Part shown: piece by piece, positions 6,980 through 8,704 of the stretch
How the letters are laid out: every line of letters begins with the position of its first letter
How positions within the stretch are numbered: position 1 is the stretch's first letter
From: an uncultured Mollicutes bacterium
GTDB taxonomy: Bacteria > Bacillota_I > Bacilli_A > RFN20 > CAG-826
Direction of reading: 5' to 3'
Length of the DNA: 8,704 nt
Assembly: GCA_900540395.1 (NCBI GenBank)
Contig: UQFQ01000033.1
Span: 1-8,704 of the forward strand
The notes under the pieces: generated by a model
Databases searched by the model: none
Told to the model about the DNA's origin: nothing
The model's input: the letters and a program-made list of their open reading frames with translations, nothing else
Translations under genes and position numbers: made by a program

Positions 6980-8509
6980 TTATTTTCTTGTCTTAGAAAG
7001 TTTATTTTTAAATGCTTTTTTGACTTTCTTTTTATTTCGCTTACTTAACTTAGAGAAAATGATGATAAGGATAATTAAGATGATAACTATAACGGCTACA
7101 CCAATAATTATCTGTAAAGTTGAAAAACTAACGTTAATATTAATAACATTTGAAGTAACTGAGGCACCTTCTTTAGTTCTAGCTATTGCGTAAAACTTAT
7201 TTTCACCAAAAGTAAGTAGTGTGTCTCCTTCTTCGATTTTATTGTTTTCTAAATAGTACGTAATAGAAGCTGGTTCAATGACTTCACCTTCTTCTAAAAG
7301 AGTAGTATCTAGACCTTCTGCAGAAAAGTTATCTAAGAAATTATAAGAGGTCTTAAATTCATCAGCTGCTTTAATAGTAAAAGTGTAAGCGCTCCCGTTA
7401 AAATTAGTAAAACTAATACCATCACTACTTTCAGGGTCAAAACATGCATTAGCCCAATTTGGATAATCAACAAATGGGTTACGGTTACCTTGAATGTTGT
7501 GATAAATCAAATCATTTCTTGAAATTTCGAATGCGGAAACTGGATCTTCAATATTCCAAGCCAATAAATCGTCTAATTCGCCATAAGCAACTGGATTATC
7601 TTTTGTCTCAATTGGATCTTTAGTTACACCTTTATCAATATTGTTTCCCAAAGTGATAGCAGGAGTTTCATCGCCATTTCCTAAATTTTCGTAATTATGG
7701 TAGCGAGCACACATATAAAAGATGGAACGAGCGATATCACCTTTATCTTTATCGTTAGGTTCAAAAACAGTGTTTCCGTGTTTGCCTTCACCAAGATAGC
7801 CAACTATTTCACCAGTTATGCTACTAGTGATTTCTTTTCCGACTTTAACTATTTCGCCAAAAGGATAACTGCTATGACCTTCTTGGTTACCTTGTCTATC
7901 ACCAGCATGAAGATTATGAGCGTCACATCCTGCGGTTAACTTTTTATACCCATCCGAATCTTTGGTTGAATTAAAGCCAAAAGATTTAGGTAAAATGTGT
8001 TCACGGTCTAATCCAGCATTTTTTAATTCTGGACAATCAACTGGTCCACCAGTTAAGTCAGGATAGTTAGGATAATACTTATAATTTCCTCCATTAAATG
8101 TAGATTCTATATAAATTGGAGAATCAAGATATAAAACATTGATCCAAATGTCGCTTGTTTTGAATTTACCACTAGTTATTTCTTCTTCAGTTACTGGAGA
8201 AAGAGTATAGTCTCTTTCGTAAAGATTATATCCGTACCATGCTTTTGAACTTTCTCCTTCAATATAACCAGTATTATAATCAAGTTTAATTTGACCTTCT
8301 TTTAAGATATTTTGAAGACTATCTAAAAGCTCGTCACCTTTTAAACCTTCTTCTAAAGAGGAATAATAAGCCTGAACTTCAGCTTCGCAGACTGTTGAAT
8401 AGTCGATTGAATCAGGAGAAGGGTTTACATAATTTGTGAGGTTATTTTTAAAGGAAATAGGCAAAATAACAGTGCTAATAGTAGCGATAGATATAAACAA
8501 GTTTTTCAT
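6980..8509 (-). CDS. Membrane-anchored extracellular endonuclease I-family nuclease
   Basis: A 509-residue protein with an endonuclease I (PF04231; EndA/NucM, beta-beta-alpha metal) nuclease core. Residues 1-20 form a hydrophobic export signal without a clear cleavage site. The core (about 91-352) contains GLDREHILPKSFG (166-178) with likely catalytic H171, AGCDAHNLHAGDRQGN (193-208), KGDIARSIFYMCARY (256-270), LLAWNIEDPVSAFEISRND (315-333) and QGNRNPFVDYP (340-350), matching the family in order. Residues about 359-461 look like a beta-rich spacer ending in SNVININV, reminiscent of bacterial Ig-like or surface-protein repeats. A membrane helix of Ile, Val and Leu (about 466-485) and a Lys/Arg-rich tail (486-509) follow. 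The expected topology is nuclease outside, tail inside; no LPxTG motif is present. Likely roles are degrading environmental DNA for nucleotides or interacting with host or competitor DNA, both inferred. The ATG at 8509 directly begins the signal segment but lacks a good Shine-Dalgarno. The gene converges on nnr, with 22 bp between the two stops. Confidence 0.92.
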   Translation of the reverse strand: MKNLFISIATISTVILPISFKNNLTNYVNPSPDSIDYSTVCEAEVQAYYSSLEEGLKGDELLDSLQNILKEGQIKLDYNTGYIEGESSKAWYGYNLYERDYTLSPVTEEEITSGKFKTSDIWINVLYLDSPIYIESTFNGGNYKYYPNYPDLTGGPVDCPELKNAGLDREHILPKSFGFNSTKDSDGYKKLTAGCDAHNLHAGDRQGNQEGHSSYPFGEIVKVGKEITSSITGEIVGYLGEGKHGNTVFEPNDKDKGDIARSIFYMCARYHNYENLGNGDETPAITLGNNIDKGVTKDPIETKDNPVAYGELDDLLAWNIEDPVSAFEISRNDLIYHNIQGNRNPFVDYPNWANACFDPESSDGISFTNFNGSAYTFTIKAADEFKTSYNFLDNFSAEGLDTTLLEEGEVIEPASITYYLENNKIEEGDTLLTFGENKFYAIARTKEGASVTSNVININVSFSTLQIIIGVAVIVIILIILIIIFSKLSKRNKKKVKKAFKNKLSKTRK

Positions 8510-8536
8510 ACTTATAATTTACACCAATTTGATATA

Positions 8537-8566
8537 TTTTTAAATTGAAAACCTTGTAAAAGTCAA
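8537..8566 (-). promoter_or_regulatory. Candidate promoter of the endonuclease gene, containing copy 2 of the shared element
   Basis: On the minus strand TTGACT (8566-8561) matches 5 of 6 bases of the -35 consensus. TAAAAA (8542-8537) lies 18 nt after it, a fair AT-rich -10. Transcription would start near 8530, about 20 nt before the ATG at 8509. The 25 nt from 8561 to 8537 match 3495-3471 at 20 positions. No AGGAGG-like site lies between promoter and start; the nearest G-rich bases (GGTG, 8527-8524) are 14 nt away from the ATG. Confidence 0.4.
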
Positions 8567-8581
8567 ATTAATTTTAAAATA

Positions 8582-8605
8582 TTAACTAAATAATCATTTG
8601 GTTAA
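8582..8605. repeat. Inverted repeat upstream of the endonuclease promoter (distal dyad 1)
   Basis: TTAACTAAAT (8582-8591) and ATTTGGTTAA (8596-8605) are 10-bp arms around AATC, with one T/G mismatch that could be a wobble pair in RNA. It begins 15 bp upstream of the candidate -35, where a regulator could bind. It is not followed by a T-run, so termination is unlikely. Confidence 0.4.
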
Positions 8606-8607
8606 TT

Positions 8608-8628
8608 AATATATCTAATAGATATATT
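8608..8628. repeat. Inverted repeat upstream of the endonuclease promoter (distal dyad 2)
   Basis: AATATATCT (8608-8616) and AGATATATT (8620-8628) are perfect 9-bp inverted arms around AAT. It lies 2 bp from the preceding dyad. Together the pair fills most of the space between the incoming terminator and the endonuclease promoter. The composition is nearly pure A/T, so chance is a real alternative. Confidence 0.4.
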
Positions 8629-8665
8629 TGATTACTTAGAAAGTACAAGAGACTGTATGGAGTAG

Positions 8666-8692
8666 AAAAAAACAAAAAGACCCTTGTCTTCT
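8666..8692 (-). terminator. Probable intrinsic terminator of a minus-strand gene entering from the right
   Basis: On the minus strand AGAAGAC (8692-8686) pairs with GTCTTTT (8681-8675) around an AAGG loop, with one G-T wobble. TGTTTTTTT follows (8674-8666). This is the form expected at the end of a transcript whose gene lies past the window edge. No coding sequence for it is visible in the last 12 bases, so the source gene is unknown; a leader attenuator for the endonuclease gene is less likely because a candidate promoter lies downstream of it. Confidence 0.6.
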
Positions 8693-8704
8693 GTAGAATT
8701 ATGC

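Noticed and set aside
7697..7939. An 80-codon plus-strand frame opposite the nuclease core
   Set aside because: It is antisense to the DREH and HNL region of the nuclease and has no supporting start signal.
1..8704. A Mycoplasma-type code with TGA as tryptophan
   Set aside because: Five long, motif-complete genes are uninterrupted by TGA and their conserved tryptophans are TGG, for example the WW pair in exonuclease III.
1..8704. A defence system, prophage, transposon or CRISPR array
   Set aside because: No repeat-spacer pattern, integrase, transposase, terminal repeats or known defence proteins are visible. The nuclease has an export signal, which argues against an intracellular antiviral role.

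Overview
This window looks like chromosomal DNA from an AT-rich, anaerobic, Gram-positive-lineage bacterium that uses the standard stop codons. Four observations support this. Central metabolism includes a pyruvate:ferredoxin oxidoreductase, an enzyme of anaerobes. Arginine is almost always AGA in the large gene. Tryptophan is TGG and long reading frames are free of in-frame TGA, so TGA is not read as Trp. Some starts carry AAGGAG-like ribosome binding sites, and intergenic DNA is extremely AT-rich. An uncultured gut Bacilli/Erysipelotrichia or Acholeplasma/RF39-like (non-TGA-recoding Mollicute relative) genome fits best, but this is inference from style and gene content, not a phylogenetic result.

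Layout, left to right. Positions 1-3216 (+) hold the last ~1071 codons of pyruvate:ferredoxin oxidoreductase; the N-terminal ~100 residues lie off the left edge. The gene ends in a textbook intrinsic terminator with a UUCG loop. About 340 bp of non-coding AT-rich DNA follows (3266-3600). A minus-strand gene (3645-4514), with its own strong terminator at 3593-3623, encodes a short DUF362-family protein lacking the usual ferredoxin module. A divergent intergenic region (4515-4675) with a 31-bp dyad separates it from a plus-strand pair only 2 nt apart: exodeoxyribonuclease III (4676-5443) and bifunctional NAD(P)HX epimerase/dehydratase (5446-6957). Convergent to this pair, on the minus strand, is a 509-residue endonuclease I-family protein (6980-8509) with an N-terminal signal segment and a C-terminal membrane anchor. 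Its upstream region holds a candidate promoter, two tandem inverted repeats, and what looks like the terminator of another minus-strand gene entering from the right edge.

Together: the oxidoreductase is core energy metabolism (pyruvate to acetyl-CoA with reduced ferredoxin or flavodoxin). The exonuclease III/NAD(P)HX pair is a damage-repair unit, one member for abasic or oxidised DNA and the other for damaged nicotinamide cofactors. The anchored nuclease probably degrades extracellular DNA at the cell surface. I see no defence island, phage, insertion sequence, CRISPR array, tRNA or rRNA. The window is mostly housekeeping; the least explained items are the short DUF362 protein, the anchored nuclease architecture, and several dyads and a shared 25-nt element in the intergenic regions.
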